Shown here: one piece after another, positions 8,262 to 16,981 of the stretch
Position numbering within the stretch: position 1 is the first letter of the stretch
Layout of the letters: every line of letters begins with the position of its first letter
IMG/VR virus record: IMGVR_UViG_3300003323_000779
Location: 1 to 51,441 of that record
Reading direction: 5' to 3' (one strand)
Length of the DNA: 51,441 nucleotides
From: a virus
Notes under the pieces: generated by a model
Told to the model about the DNA's origin: nothing
What the model saw: only the letters and a program-made list of their open reading frames with translations
The model's database searches: none
Translations under genes and position numbers: made by a program

Positions 8262-8726
8262 CTATGGCCTCCAGGTCCGCCCACGGAGCGGATCTCCGGC
8301 GTAGCGCCGATCATTGGGGTTCGGATGGCAGGGGTGCATCACCGTATGGGTTGTTGCGAGCTGTCCGACGAGAGCGGTTTGGCCGCCCCCCGTGATGCCG
8401 GTGGAGATCTCCTCCTCCAGCTCCTCTATCTCCTCCATGACTGACTTTTTCATGGCGATCAGCGCCTTGAGTTTGTCGGAGTCGTTGTCCTGCTCGTCAC
8501 CCTCTTTCCAGGTCACCAATTCCCAGGTCCCGCCCATGAGACCATCGATCACATCCACGCGAACGTAGAGGTAAAGCAGCCGGGTGGAGACGCAGGAGAG
8601 TGGGTTGCTCTCCTGACGCTCCTGGATGAAGCTGGGGATATCCGCCTGGATATCGGAATCATCTGGCCGTCCAACGCTCCGCAATAGGCGCTGGATCTGG
8701 GATTGTGAGAGGGTGACGTTTGCCAT
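8262..8726 (-). CDS. Head-tail connector protein
   Basis: This 154-residue protein follows the major capsid gene. It has helical N-terminal segments (LSQSQIQRLLRSVGRP and an aromatic stretch LLYLYVRVDVID), then an acidic coiled-coil segment (KKSVMEEIEELEEEIS), matching the general pattern of gp6-like head-tail connectors that bind under the portal. The C-terminal tail is basic and proline-rich. The role is inferred from gene order and helical layout. Confidence 0.5.
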   Translation of the reverse strand: MANVTLSQSQIQRLLRSVGRPDDSDIQADIPSFIQERQESNPLSCVSTRLLYLYVRVDVIDGLMGGTWELVTWKEGDEQDNDSDKLKALIAMKKSVMEEIEELEEEISTGITGGGQTALVGQLATTHTVMHPCHPNPNDRRYAGDPLRGRTWRP

Positions 8727-8739
8727 GGGACTGTCCGCC

Positions 8740-9774
8740 TTAGTTGCTGGTGATCAGCTCGATGAGGGACGCCGGACGGGTGCAGAGGGAGATCGGGTTG
8801 CTCTGGGTCTCAACGGCCACATAGCGGTTCCACTCCGGATCGAAGGCCATCTTCATGTAGCGCGGCAGCCCTTCGGTGTTCGCGGTCTCCATGTAGTCAG
8901 CAGGCGAGTACCGGGTGATGAACAGCTCCGGGATGTTGGTCGCGAAAGCATACGCCTTGTCGGCAGGAACGAAGGTCACCAGTCCGCTCGGTCCTTTGAC
9001 CACACCACGGTAGACCACGAAGGTCAGGCCGCCGAAGGTGAAGCCCTTGTATCGCAGGTCCTGCTGCAGTGGGTTCAGTTGCGATTGGACGGTCTGGTAA
9101 TATTTATACGCTTCCTTGACCGCCGTGTGGGCGATGAACTTGTCGTACCAGTCCTTGCCGCAGAAGACGGTGACGGTGATATCATCCGTGCCCTGAGCGC
9201 CGAGCGCATCCTGGATATTCTCCCGGACCTCGCGGCATTTGGTGAGGATATCCGTGGTGGTGGTGCCGAGCACGAAGTCCACCTGCGTCTGCGAGATCCC
9301 GAACTCATTGAACAGGTTCCACATTACCGTGGTGCCGTCGGCATCGTAGACAACGCCCCTTATCGCGCCGATCCGCCCATATTCCACGGTCGCATCGTGG
9401 CTCTTGAGCATCTTCACCGCGCGCTTATTGACCTCGCTCTGCGCGGTGACCAACTGGTTCTCGGTGCCGAACTGGCGCTTGTTCTGGATCTCTTTCGCAT
9501 AGATCTTGTCAGCCAGGGCGCGGCGTGCCGTGTAGAAGGTGCGGACCTGGCGCGGATCGCGGACGATATAGGTAGGGGAGCTACCGCTCGGTGTGGAGGG
9601 GATCAGGACGAGAGAGCCTTGCTCGTTCTCGATCATGAGCGAGTCGGTATAGATACCGCCCTCGTCAAAGATGCCCAGCGCTCCGGCCTGCCCAGGAGTG
9701 AACGGCATCTCATTGATAGAAGCCGTAAGCGATGTCAGGCTAAACGCATCGTTTTTGAAGATATTGAGTGTCAT
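8740..9774 (-). CDS. Major capsid protein, lambda gpE family
   Basis: At 344 residues it is close to lambda gpE (341) and forms the T-number shell with an HK97 fold. Family-like stretches include MPFTPGQAGALGIFDEGG near the start, RDPRQVRTF, a long helix around residues 110-140, FCGKDWYDKFIAH, FVPADKAYAFATN and a TETQSNPI-like end (VAVETQSNPISLCTRPASLIEL). It lies next to a gpD-type decoration gene, the same pair as in lambda. A GAGG sequence lies nine bases before the start ATG. A palindromic repeat separates it from the decoration gene upstream. Confidence 0.92.
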   Translation of the reverse strand: MTLNIFKNDAFSLTSLTASINEMPFTPGQAGALGIFDEGGIYTDSLMIENEQGSLVLIPSTPSGSSPTYIVRDPRQVRTFYTARRALADKIYAKEIQNKRQFGTENQLVTAQSEVNKRAVKMLKSHDATVEYGRIGAIRGVVYDADGTTVMWNLFNEFGISQTQVDFVLGTTTTDILTKCREVRENIQDALGAQGTDDITVTVFCGKDWYDKFIAHTAVKEAYKYYQTVQSQLNPLQQDLRYKGFTFGGLTFVVYRGVVKGPSGLVTFVPADKAYAFATNIPELFITRYSPADYMETANTEGLPRYMKMAFDPEWNRYVAVETQSNPISLCTRPASLIELITSN

Positions 9775-9825
9775 GGAGGAGCCTCAGAGGTGGCAGTGGA
9801 TGCCGGTTTTTGGGGAAAGTGGAGA

Positions 9826-9871
9826 CCGAATATTCGGATGTTCGGATGTACGGATATCCGTACATTCGAAC
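9826..9871. repeat. CG-phased palindromic repeat, locus 2
   Basis: Located between the capsid start and the decoration-protein stop. It contains a perfect 12-base palindrome at 9826-9837 and a perfect 20-base palindrome at 9846-9865 (centre GGATATCC), with CG dinucleotides spaced eight bases apart. Confidence 0.85.
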
Positions 9872-9884
9872 AAGAAGAGGGCGA

Positions 9885-10550
9885 TTAAAGAGTGGTGCGG
9901 ACGAAGATGCCGAGTGCAGCAAGAGCCACGACGATCGCGGCCTTCTGGTTGTCGGTGGCACCGTCCGGATAGATGATGTTGGTCGACTTGACCTCTGCGC
10001 CGCGCATGATTGCGACCGCCGCGATATCGCCATTGCTGGCATCGGTGGTCGCCCAGAGGATTCCAGCCGGGTTCTGGGAGCCGTCGGTGGCAGAGAGGTT
10101 TAGAGCGACGTATTTGCCCGATCCGGCTGCCACGGTGACCGTGAACGCATCACCGGAGACAAAATCCGTGGCACCGTCCGCGATGGTGAAGGAGAGACCG
10201 CCGCCAGTGAACGCGACAGCAACAGTGCCAACGCCCACCTCGATACCGTCCGGATCTTCCACGACGAACCGGCCCGCATTGGTGCCCGGTTCGATAAAGT
10301 AGACCTTATAGACACCGACCTTGACGCCAGCGCTGGTAGTGACAGCACCGAACGCACCGTTGCCGGTGTTGCCAGCGACCGCCGCCGCAGTCGCCGCTGC
10401 ACTCACGATCTTACCGAGGATGGTGGTGGCCAGGACTGCCGGGGTATCGTCGCCCGTGTCCTTGAGGGTGATGGTTTCACGGGATTGCCAACCCGGCAAT
10501 TCGGAGAGTAGAAACTCGGCATCATATGGGCCGTCGTTGTAGGTAGCCAT
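9885..10550 (-). CDS. Head decoration protein, lambda gpD-like with an inserted domain
   Basis: This protein of 221 residues stabilises the expanded capsid by binding at three-fold sites. The last 45 residues (AIMRGAEVKSTNIIYPDG, then a helix ending LGIFVRTTL) and the first 50 (YDAEFLLSELPGWQSRETI) match the gpD family. Lambda gpD is only about 110 residues; here about 105 residues (roughly 50-155) are inserted and read as a beta-rich repeat-type module (VGVYKVYFIEPG, GLSFTIADGATDFVSGDAF), a type I recognise from other phage decoration proteins. The insertion probably projects from the capsid surface. Ribosome site AAAGG lies nine bases before ATG. Confidence 0.88.
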   Translation of the reverse strand: MATYNDGPYDAEFLLSELPGWQSRETITLKDTGDDTPAVLATTILGKIVSAAATAAAVAGNTGNGAFGAVTTSAGVKVGVYKVYFIEPGTNAGRFVVEDPDGIEVGVGTVAVAFTGGGLSFTIADGATDFVSGDAFTVTVAAGSGKYVALNLSATDGSQNPAGILWATTDASNGDIAAVAIMRGAEVKSTNIIYPDGATDNQKAAIVVALAALGIFVRTTL

Positions 10551-10624
10551 GGAGGGAGCCTTTCAAAAGGGGAGAAAAGGAAAGAAGGAAAGAGGGTGGA
10601 TAGAGGCAGCGCTTAGGAGGTGGT

Positions 10625-11146
10625 TTAGCGCTGGGACTGTGCGATCGCTTTCGCGCGGCGACCGTAGATCGTTGTCGGATCAAGCACCGGCTTCTTGGAA
10701 CGGCCATTGCTCGCAGCGAACTCTGCAGGCTCTTCGCCGAGAACGTGGGCATCTTCGGGGATATCGGCCATCATCTCGTGCGTATAATCGATCGCATGGC
10801 GTCCGGACTGGCGAGCGATCAGGGCCTCGACGCGAGTGCCCTTCTTCTGCTCGCCAGCAACGCTAAACGAGACCTGCGAGGGGAGTAGGGCATCGTCGGT
10901 CGCGGCCTGGACATATTCGCCGATGAGACCGGGCTTCTGGGCAGGGGTGCAGCGACCGGCAGTAAACTCGGCCTCGGCGAACGTCGCTGCGTCCTGCTCG
11001 ATCACGCGCTGGCGGAGCTTCTTCAGCTCCTCGTTCTCGGCAGGTCGCTCCTGCGATCGATCTTGATTGGCGGGTGCGGCCTCGCCGGGGATGACGACGC
11101 CATTCTTGGTGAAGAGGGCTTTGAGATCATCAAAGAAGTTTGCCAT
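10625..11146 (-). CDS. Nested scaffold protein from internal start
   Basis: An internal ATG at 11146 (MANFFDDLKALFTKNG) is preceded on the minus strand by AAGGAAAAA at a good distance. Translation from here gives a 173-residue protein identical to the C-terminal half of the protease-scaffold fusion. Lambda makes its scaffold Nu3 by the same in-frame internal start inside gene C. It is an inference, supported by the ribosome site, the domain border and gene order. Confidence 0.55.
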   Translation of the reverse strand: MANFFDDLKALFTKNGVVIPGEAAPANQDRSQERPAENEELKKLRQRVIEQDAATFAEAEFTAGRCTPAQKPGLIGEYVQAATDDALLPSQVSFSVAGEQKKGTRVEALIARQSGRHAIDYTHEMMADIPEDAHVLGEEPAEFAASNGRSKKPVLDPTTIYGRRAKAIAQSQR

Positions 11147-11632
11147 GGGGGATTTTTCCTTGGGGTTTACTGCGGACATAAGGGCCGCGTCGGGGATGCG
11201 GGGATTGGTGCAGAGAGCGAACCCTTCGGCGAACTTGCCCGCCCGGTTCCACTCCAAAGAGATGTGCTTATCTTCTTTGCGGAGAAGCTCATCCAGACCG
11301 AGCGGCACGCGCACCATCCCGCGCAGCACGGTCGTATCGTCGGATTCCTGCTCGGTCCAGGTGCGATCGATGAACGCGGCCTCTCCCTTGAGGAAATCGG
11401 TATGCTGGATATTGCCGCCAAGGCGAACCCAGTTTTCTGCAGCAGCGTTCAGCTCCTCCGGCGTCATGGAGAACTTCTTGTCTGCGTACTCTCCCGATCG
11501 GAACAGGAGGGAGTTCGGGTAGACAGCGAAATTGCCATCGACGTAGCGGCCCGCGCCAGGGGAGACGGAGAAGCGAGCACGTAAAGTATCGTCGCCCTCT
11601 TTGGTCTGAATGGAGAAATCGATAGTCGGCAT
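10625..11632 (-). CDS. Putative prohead protease with C-terminal scaffold domain
   Basis: This 335-residue protein starts at 11632 (MPTIDFSIQTK). Residues 1-155 look like a phage prohead protease-type domain, with conserved-looking WVRLGGNIQHTDFLKGEA, VLRGMVRVPLGLDELL and HISLEWNR followed by a serine-rich strand. The rest is scaffold-like: charged, helical, with a coiled segment around EELKKLRQRVIEQDAATF. Placement between the MuF gene and gpD/gpE matches lambda C/Nu3. The protease would cleave scaffold and itself during maturation. I cannot identify catalytic residues with certainty. Confidence 0.6.
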   Translation of the reverse strand: MPTIDFSIQTKEGDDTLRARFSVSPGAGRYVDGNFAVYPNSLLFRSGEYADKKFSMTPEELNAAAENWVRLGGNIQHTDFLKGEAAFIDRTWTEQESDDTTVLRGMVRVPLGLDELLRKEDKHISLEWNRAGKFAEGFALCTNPRIPDAALMSAVNPKEKSPMANFFDDLKALFTKNGVVIPGEAAPANQDRSQERPAENEELKKLRQRVIEQDAATFAEAEFTAGRCTPAQKPGLIGEYVQAATDDALLPSQVSFSVAGEQKKGTRVEALIARQSGRHAIDYTHEMMADIPEDAHVLGEEPAEFAASNGRSKKPVLDPTTIYGRRAKAIAQSQR

Positions 11633-11634
11633 GG

Positions 11635-12621
11635 TTATTTTCCCGTTTGTCGGTTCGCGGCGTTGATGGCCGCCTGGGCGATGGAAGCAGCGTTGCGGGT
11701 GGTTCCCCACTTTGGATCGCTCGTCTCATGGACCATGTCCGAGAGGTCGAGATCGCCGTCGGCGTATTGCTTATAGAGGGTTGGTCCCAGGATCTCCCGC
11801 TGCTCCGCTTCGGTGAGCGCCGCGAACTTATCCGCGCCGGTCGCCGGTACTGGTCGCACATCCGGCTGATCCGGCGAGGTGCGGAAATCTTTCAGCGCAG
11901 GGCTGGCATAGCAACGACAGGAGGGATGGCTCCCAAACTCCTCGTCGTTCGGGTGAAGGGTGCCCTGCATCGCCCAACACGCCGCGCAGGTCCTACGATC
12001 GCAAGCTGCTACCCAATACCAACCCTCGACGACGCCGGAGGCGCGGTAGGAATCGATCGTCGCCACTCTGGCCGCACGGTGCAGTTCCGTCCGGGCGATC
12101 GTTGCTGCCCTGGCGCGGGAGATATCGGCAACGGTCTGCAGATCCTTTGCGATTTGTGTGCTGCTCGATCCGGACCCGATCCCGGCCAGAAGTGTCTGCC
12201 TGACCTGGTCGGCTCTGTCTCCTGCGAGATCCTGGAACAGCGTGGAGAGCGGCGATCCGTCAGCGGTGGTTCCTACGGCGGCGAGGAGCTGCTCTTGCGG
12301 CAATCGGTTGAAAACGATGCCTGCTGCTCTGGCGACGCTCTCCCCACCGGCAGCAATATAGGTAAGCCGCTCGGCGGTAGCGGCACCGAAGAGGACCGCG
12401 CCCTCCTGAGCAGTGGTGAGGCTTGAGGATGCGCCGGAGAGATCTGCAGCGGCCTTGTGGATCTGATCCAGAAGATCGCTATACCGCTTCTGCTCTACCA
12501 GCCATGAGGGAGAGATCGTCTCCCCCTGGCTCTCGGCCTCCTGGATCTGATCGAGTAGCTCTTGCTGGTTCTCGGCGATCGCTTTCTCTACCGAGTCGTA
12601 AGCCTTCAGGACATCCCGCAC
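11635..12621 (-). CDS. Minor head protein, SPP1 gp7 / Mu gpF (MuF) family
   Basis: The protein helps head morphogenesis and is usually packaged in a few copies near the portal. The diagnostic C-terminal part is clear: ARTELHRAARVATIDSYRASG, then WVAACDRRTCAACWAMQG and SHPSCRC, the Cys/His set of the MuF domain. A GTG at 12621 gives 328 residues, but the same frame is open upstream to 12750 and those 43 codons read like normal helical protein (DIAEVRQSAIERAVQQF) although they contain no ATG, GTG or TTG. The gene may therefore be expressed by a frameshift from the portal gene at an A9 run, or the run may contain an assembly error. Confidence 0.85.
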   Translation of the reverse strand: MRDVLKAYDSVEKAIAENQQELLDQIQEAESQGETISPSWLVEQKRYSDLLDQIHKAAADLSGASSSLTTAQEGAVLFGAATAERLTYIAAGGESVARAAGIVFNRLPQEQLLAAVGTTADGSPLSTLFQDLAGDRADQVRQTLLAGIGSGSSSTQIAKDLQTVADISRARAATIARTELHRAARVATIDSYRASGVVEGWYWVAACDRRTCAACWAMQGTLHPNDEEFGSHPSCRCYASPALKDFRTSPDQPDVRPVPATGADKFAALTEAEQREILGPTLYKQYADGDLDLSDMVHETSDPKWGTTRNAASIAQAAINAANRQTGK

Positions 12622-12713
12622 CGCTCCATCTTCACGCTTCCGGAACTGAGTGCGGAACTGCTGGACGGCGCGCTCAATGGCGCTCTGTCGAACCTCTGCG
12701 ATATCAAGCTGCT

Positions 12714-14291
12714 CTATGTCGAAGAAGATAGAGCTAAAGAGCGTTTTTTTTTACTCGCGTCCATCGGCTCGGTCTGGTTCGTGTTGGCCGGTTGTTGCGA
12801 GCCGGTCTGGACCGTCGGCGTGGGCTGCATCGATTCGTCGTCTTCGCTTCTCGGGGCAAAGCCGAGTTTGATATCGGCCTGGGGAAGCTGCGACTTCGCC
12901 ATTGTGTAGCCAATCAGCGAGAACGCCGTCGCCAGTTTCTCGACATCTGCCTCCTCGGCAGCGGAGAGAGAAACATAGGGGGTGAACGGAACATAGGACG
13001 GCCCGAAGTTGATCTCTATGAGCAGCTTCAGCACGCGCCGGAGGACTGCGGAAAGTCGCTCCTCGCCATACTGGATGAGCACATCCATGACATCCTTCTG
13101 TCCGCTCGATGCCGCGCGCGCCTGGTGCTGTCCTTCGTTGGTCGCGAGGCTCTGGCCGAGGATCGCCTTGGAGATCTCCTTATCACAGCGCTCTAATTGT
13201 TCGAAGAAGGGTGTGCCCGCGCCTGTGGTGACAATGTTGCCATACTCGCTGCCAAAGGGAAGGATCAGCACTGATCCGTTTTTATAGTCCCGAGCGGCGG
13301 AAAGGGTTGTCTCCGACGGGTGATCCAGGATGTTGTCGCCGTTGGCATCTTTAGCCACGGTGCCATCGGGGTTGCGACGGATCACCGGTTTCGCGTTCTC
13401 TGGTAGGGTGATTACCAGGCCAGATCCTGCGAACTGAGCGATGTATTTTGCCAACTCGACTTCGGTCTGCCGTTTCTGCCACCACGGGTTATATGCGGGC
13501 CGCAGGACGCTCGTGCCGCGCGGATCGCCTCCGACGGGTCGCCAGCTCATCCGGAGGAACTTGCTCATAGGCAGCAGGTTCGGTGTTTTGGCCGGATCGA
13601 CAACGATCTCCGGGCGGATCACCTGGGTCTGCGCCTGACCGGCCAGCGCTCCCAGCACACCGATCGTGCGACCGCGAGAGTCGGAGACATAGGCATAGGA
13701 GCGGCGGTGCTTGATGGCAAGCCGGTCAAGCATCAGATAGTCGCCGTCGCGGCGATAGACGATCTCTCCCAGACGGTTGCCTAAATACATGCAGGAGAGG
13801 GTATCGTCGAGCACCTCATCAATCGGTGTCTCCAGCTCATCGAGCGCAGTCTGACAGAACTGCAGAATGGCCTGGGAGATCTTATGCTTGCGCTGCTGCT
13901 CCACGTCGTCGCGGCTATCTTCGAAGGCGGGCAAGAGGCGCACGCCACCGGCTAATACCGCGAGTTTGTAGTTGTTCAACTCCCCACGGATATGGGGATC
14001 GAGCGCCATCCGCTCATAGAGGTCCGGCCCGAAATCCTGCGTTGCGTCGTCGATATAGTCCGGCAGCGATCGTGCGTATTGCAGGGCGGAGGAGTAGTCT
14101 CCACCGGCCATTGCGATCGGTGAGGTCAGATACTCCTCGGTAGCTCCTGCGTGCAGCTCGATGTTACCGTTGGCTTCCCGATCGGGGGGTGGGGGCATCG
14201 GCGCGGCCAGCAACGAACCGTCGGTAACCTCCTCAGTGAGAATCGGTGAGACGTTGGCTTTCGGCAGCGGCTGAAGATCGTCGGTAGTCAT
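12714..14291 (-). CDS. Portal protein, Mu gp29-like (DUF935 type)
   Basis: The dodecameric portal forms the DNA entry vertex. The 525-residue protein starts at 14291 (MTTDDLQPLPKANVS) one base pair cluster after the terminase stop, suggesting translational coupling since no ribosome site is visible. Typical stretches are LARMALDPHIRGELNNY-like text (ERMALDPHIRGELNN), GNRLGEIVYRRDGDYLMLD, FLRMSWRPVGGDPRG, AKYIAQFAGSG and DKEISKAILGQSLATNEG, all characteristic of DUF935 portals. It ends with KKKRSLALSSST after an A9 run where a -1 shift would lead into the MuF frame. A longer start at 14375 would overlap the terminase and is less likely. Confidence 0.92.
   Translation of the reverse strand: MTTDDLQPLPKANVSPILTEEVTDGSLLAAPMPPPPDREANGNIELHAGATEEYLTSPIAMAGGDYSSALQYARSLPDYIDDATQDFGPDLYERMALDPHIRGELNNYKLAVLAGGVRLLPAFEDSRDDVEQQRKHKISQAILQFCQTALDELETPIDEVLDDTLSCMYLGNRLGEIVYRRDGDYLMLDRLAIKHRRSYAYVSDSRGRTIGVLGALAGQAQTQVIRPEIVVDPAKTPNLLPMSKFLRMSWRPVGGDPRGTSVLRPAYNPWWQKRQTEVELAKYIAQFAGSGLVITLPENAKPVIRRNPDGTVAKDANGDNILDHPSETTLSAARDYKNGSVLILPFGSEYGNIVTTGAGTPFFEQLERCDKEISKAILGQSLATNEGQHQARAASSGQKDVMDVLIQYGEERLSAVLRRVLKLLIEINFGPSYVPFTPYVSLSAAEEADVEKLATAFSLIGYTMAKSQLPQADIKLGFAPRSEDDESMQPTPTVQTGSQQPANTNQTEPMDASKKKRSLALSSST
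12744..12752 (-). other. A9 run at portal/MuF overlap, candidate -1 frameshift site
   Basis: On the minus strand the portal frame reads AGT AAA AAA AAA CGC. The MuF frame is -1 relative to the portal, its nearest upstream stop (TAA, 12753-12751) falls exactly at the start of this run, and it is open from there on. Slippage on the run would fuse portal to MuF (about 885 residues). A homopolymer length error would look similar. Confidence 0.55.
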
Positions 14292-14295
14292 GGAG

Positions 14296-15681
14296 TTAGC
14301 GCGGCTTGTAGGAGGCGATGCCACCAGGGGCGGAAGGAACGGCTGCGGAGCCAGAGGGAAAAACGATCGAGACATCGTTCATGGCCCATGCAGCGAGGCA
14401 GAGAGCGATCACGATATCGTCATGCTTGCCCTCGGGAGCGGAGTAGGTCATCGTCCCCGCGATAGGGGAGCGTTTCCCTGCGAAGGAGAGCAGCTCGTTC
14501 TTGATGTTCGGATCGTCCAGCAGGGCAAAGTTGCCTCTCTCCAGGGCGAGAACCAGTTCATTAACGATCGTGCGCTTGGTGGTATTGGTCGTCCAGAACG
14601 GGATAACCGGCAGACCTTCGTCCTGCAGCGCTTCGATGTTCGGGCCGCCGATGCTGTTCGCCTCGACAACTATATTGATCGGGAGGAACCGCTCGAATAG
14701 AGCGATCAGGCGCGCACGTTGGATGCGCCAGGAGATCTCGTTAAAGCGCTCCAGGTGGACGAGTTCCCTGCTCCCGAGATCCACGACGGCGATAACGGTG
14801 AAGTCATTCGACTGTCCCCAATCCACCGTAAAGAGGTACTGGTGACCCCGGATCGCACGCTCTTGCGCCCTGGCTCTCCCGAGTGCTTCATGCACCTTGC
14901 GGAAGATCGTTCCCTCACCAGAGCGGAACGCGGCTTCGTATTCCTGGAGATAGGCGGCTTCCGGTTTGACCAGCTTCTCTCTTGCGAGATAGTCCTCCGG
15001 GATGTATGGGTTGCTGCTGGTCGGAAACTGGAACGATTCGTAGTCGGGATATTGATCGTCCTGGCCACGCTGGAAATCGTCGTAAAAATGGTTGAGGCCG
15101 TCCGGGCTGCTCACTTCCACACGCTGACCGTCATAGTCCGCAAGGAGCGGAGTGATGACGTTCATCATAATCTTCTCAGAGATGAACGCCGCCTCGTCGA
15201 CAACGACCCGGTGTGCCTTGCGACCACGGAGGCCGCGCCCACTGGTACCCGCTGTTCGCGCCATGATCTGCGTGGGCAGAGTCAGGTTCTGTGCGTTGGC
15301 TGCGCCCGATAAACCATCCTTAAACGTGATCTCATTGTAGGGAGATCTCCGATGGTCAAAGTCAACCCCGACCTCGAATCCAGGAATAGAGTAGAACCTG
15401 CGCTCTACCTCATCCATCATGATCGTCGTCTGGTCCGCCGTCGGCGCAACTATGATCTGGCTGGTGTTGGGATGTTCCAGCGCATAGAGAACGATGTCGA
15501 GAGCAGTGCTCTCCGACTTACCCCAACGGCGACCACAGGCAGCGATCTTGACCTTGGCCTCGGAGCGCATCCACTGGTATTGCCCTTCGGAATGCGGTTG
15601 CCATTTCCAGATCCTGCGCGCCAACTCCAGGGCGCGATCACTCGCCACTGCCGGACTCCGCAGGTTTCGGGTCCTGGACAC
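14296..15681 (-). CDS. Terminase large subunit
   Basis: The packaging motor ATPase and nuclease, 461 residues. Walker A is CGRRWGKS at 49-56, Walker B VVVDEA around 159-164, and the C-terminal RNase H-like nuclease has FTVDWGQSND with D287 and a final HDDIVIALCLAAWA near 425. This is a complete two-domain terminase. Its start overlaps the end of the small-subunit gene by 44 bases in another frame, a common arrangement. The next gene is the portal. Confidence 0.96.
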   Translation of the reverse strand: MSRTRNLRSPAVASDRALELARRIWKWQPHSEGQYQWMRSEAKVKIAACGRRWGKSESTALDIVLYALEHPNTSQIIVAPTADQTTIMMDEVERRFYSIPGFEVGVDFDHRRSPYNEITFKDGLSGAANAQNLTLPTQIMARTAGTSGRGLRGRKAHRVVVDEAAFISEKIMMNVITPLLADYDGQRVEVSSPDGLNHFYDDFQRGQDDQYPDYESFQFPTSSNPYIPEDYLAREKLVKPEAAYLQEYEAAFRSGEGTIFRKVHEALGRARAQERAIRGHQYLFTVDWGQSNDFTVIAVVDLGSRELVHLERFNEISWRIQRARLIALFERFLPINIVVEANSIGGPNIEALQDEGLPVIPFWTTNTTKRTIVNELVLALERGNFALLDDPNIKNELLSFAGKRSPIAGTMTYSAPEGKHDDIVIALCLAAWAMNDVSIVFPSGSAAVPSAPGGIASYKPR

Positions 15682-16102
15682 CGAGGAAGTGCCGGAGGGT
15701 TTTCAACCCCTCTGCAATGCCGCCTTCCTCTTTCTTGCGGTTGTAGACGCCGCCCTTGATCTCCTCATAGAGTTTGATCGTTTTCAGGACGATCTCTGGA
15801 TTCTTGGCCTGCTTAGAATCCAGGATGCGCTGGAGTTTCGCCAGGCGATACGTCTCATGAGTGATGAGGATCGCCGATCTATCGGAGAGAAAGCGTTCCC
15901 TGGTCTCCCAGTAGTACTGCTTGTGCTCCTCTGACATCCGGTTTCCCGCCATCGTGCCGGGCTTATAAGAGCTGATCTGCTGGGGGGTGAGCTTCTGCTG
16001 CGGATAGATATCCGCGAAGGCATCCATCGTCTCAGCCGATGAATGTCCTGTTGCTAATAGCTCAATAATTAAGAGCTTGTGCTCCTCCTGCAGATCAGCC
16101 AT
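15638..16102 (-). CDS. Terminase small subunit (DUF2280-like)
   Basis: This 154-residue protein should recognise phage DNA for packaging. It has an N-terminal helix-turn-helix-like region (LIIELLATGHSSAETMDAF, then QQKLTPQQISSYKPG) and a helical C-terminal oligomerisation part ending in LRHFLGVQDPKP. The sequence style matches the DUF2280 phage proteins that act as small terminases, and it directly precedes the large subunit. No clear ribosome site is seen before the ATG; the leader is A/T-rich. Confidence 0.8.
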   Translation of the reverse strand: MADLQEEHKLLIIELLATGHSSAETMDAFADIYPQQKLTPQQISSYKPGTMAGNRMSEEHKQYYWETRERFLSDRSAILITHETYRLAKLQRILDSKQAKNPEIVLKTIKLYEEIKGGVYNRKKEEGGIAEGLKTLRHFLGVQDPKPAESGSGE

Positions 16103-16135
16103 TGCATAAAACTAAATAAAACTAAACGGAAGCGA

Positions 16136-16981
16136 CTAATCGTTCCAGGGATTGAGTTTTCCGGTTCCGCACGCCTCGGCGATCTGCTCGTCGGTGACCT
16201 CCGGGCGCTGCTTGGAAGCGGCGATAATCTCTGCAGATCCTCCTGCAGCAAGGTGAGATCCGTACCGGCCCACGACACGATCAAACTCCTCGGAGGTGTG
16301 TGGCCGCTGTGACCAGATGAAGTTGTTCTCCCGGTCGTAACGGGGTAATTCGAAGTCATCCAGTTTTATGGCGCAGTGGTATAGCTCGTGGTCCACCACC
16401 GCACAGAAGTCTCGATCGGAGTACTCGGCCAGAACGGGAGCATCGAAGCGCAGGACGAAATCAGGGAGATCGCCGAACCATCCCATGAGCTGAAACCAGT
16501 ACTGCTTCGTCTGCCACTGGTTGCCGACTTTCCCACCGACGAGTTCCGCCTGGGCAACAGTCTGCTTGTCCTTGCCTCTGTACGATTCCGCGTTGGTCCA
16601 GAGGTATCCGATCTTGGCATCGCGAAGATACCAGTGATCCGGGTTGTAGAGCGGTCCACTGGGGAGCAGGTACACATCCCGCACCCACTCCGAAAAATGA
16701 TGATCCGGTGCCCAGAGCATCGGAGTGCGATGCAGCAAGGCCAACGGCTGTGCGGGGTAGGGGCGCTCGTATCCTTCCGCTTCCCATCCCTCCTCCAGCA
16801 CGCCGCGCTGGATGACCTCATCGGTGATCTGTGTCTCGTTGCCACCGGCTGCCCAATAGCGCAGTGCACGCTCCTCGACGCCCGCGAGTTTTGCAGCCTT
16901 AACGAAATCTCCACCGGCTTTCTCAAGGTGGATCAGCGCGAAGTCATGCTCAAACTGGCTATATGTCCTGGGCTTTGGCAT
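16136..16981 (-). CDS. Putative phage metallopeptidase with N-terminal HTH
   Basis: The 281-residue protein has residues 1-60 resembling a helix-turn-helix (GGDFVKAAKLAGVEERALRYW) and a middle/C-terminal zincin-like domain with the HExxH motif HELYH at 198-202, within FCAVVDHELYHC. It fits the putative phage metallopeptidase family found near terminases. Substrate unknown; a role in head maturation or packaging control is only an inference from the location. Its start overlaps the end of the zinc-ribbon gene. Confidence 0.7.
   Translation of the reverse strand: MPKPRTYSQFEHDFALIHLEKAGGDFVKAAKLAGVEERALRYWAAGGNETQITDEVIQRGVLEEGWEAEGYERPYPAQPLALLHRTPMLWAPDHHFSEWVRDVYLLPSGPLYNPDHWYLRDAKIGYLWTNAESYRGKDKQTVAQAELVGGKVGNQWQTKQYWFQLMGWFGDLPDFVLRFDAPVLAEYSDRDFCAVVDHELYHCAIKLDDFELPRYDRENNFIWSQRPHTSEEFDRVVGRYGSHLAAGGSAEIIAASKQRPEVTDEQIAEACGTGKLNPWND

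Noticed and set aside
8626-9888. 420-codon plus-strand frame opposite the major capsid gene
   Set aside because: It is the antisense of a clear gpE-family gene and its end runs through a palindromic repeat; no family resemblance.
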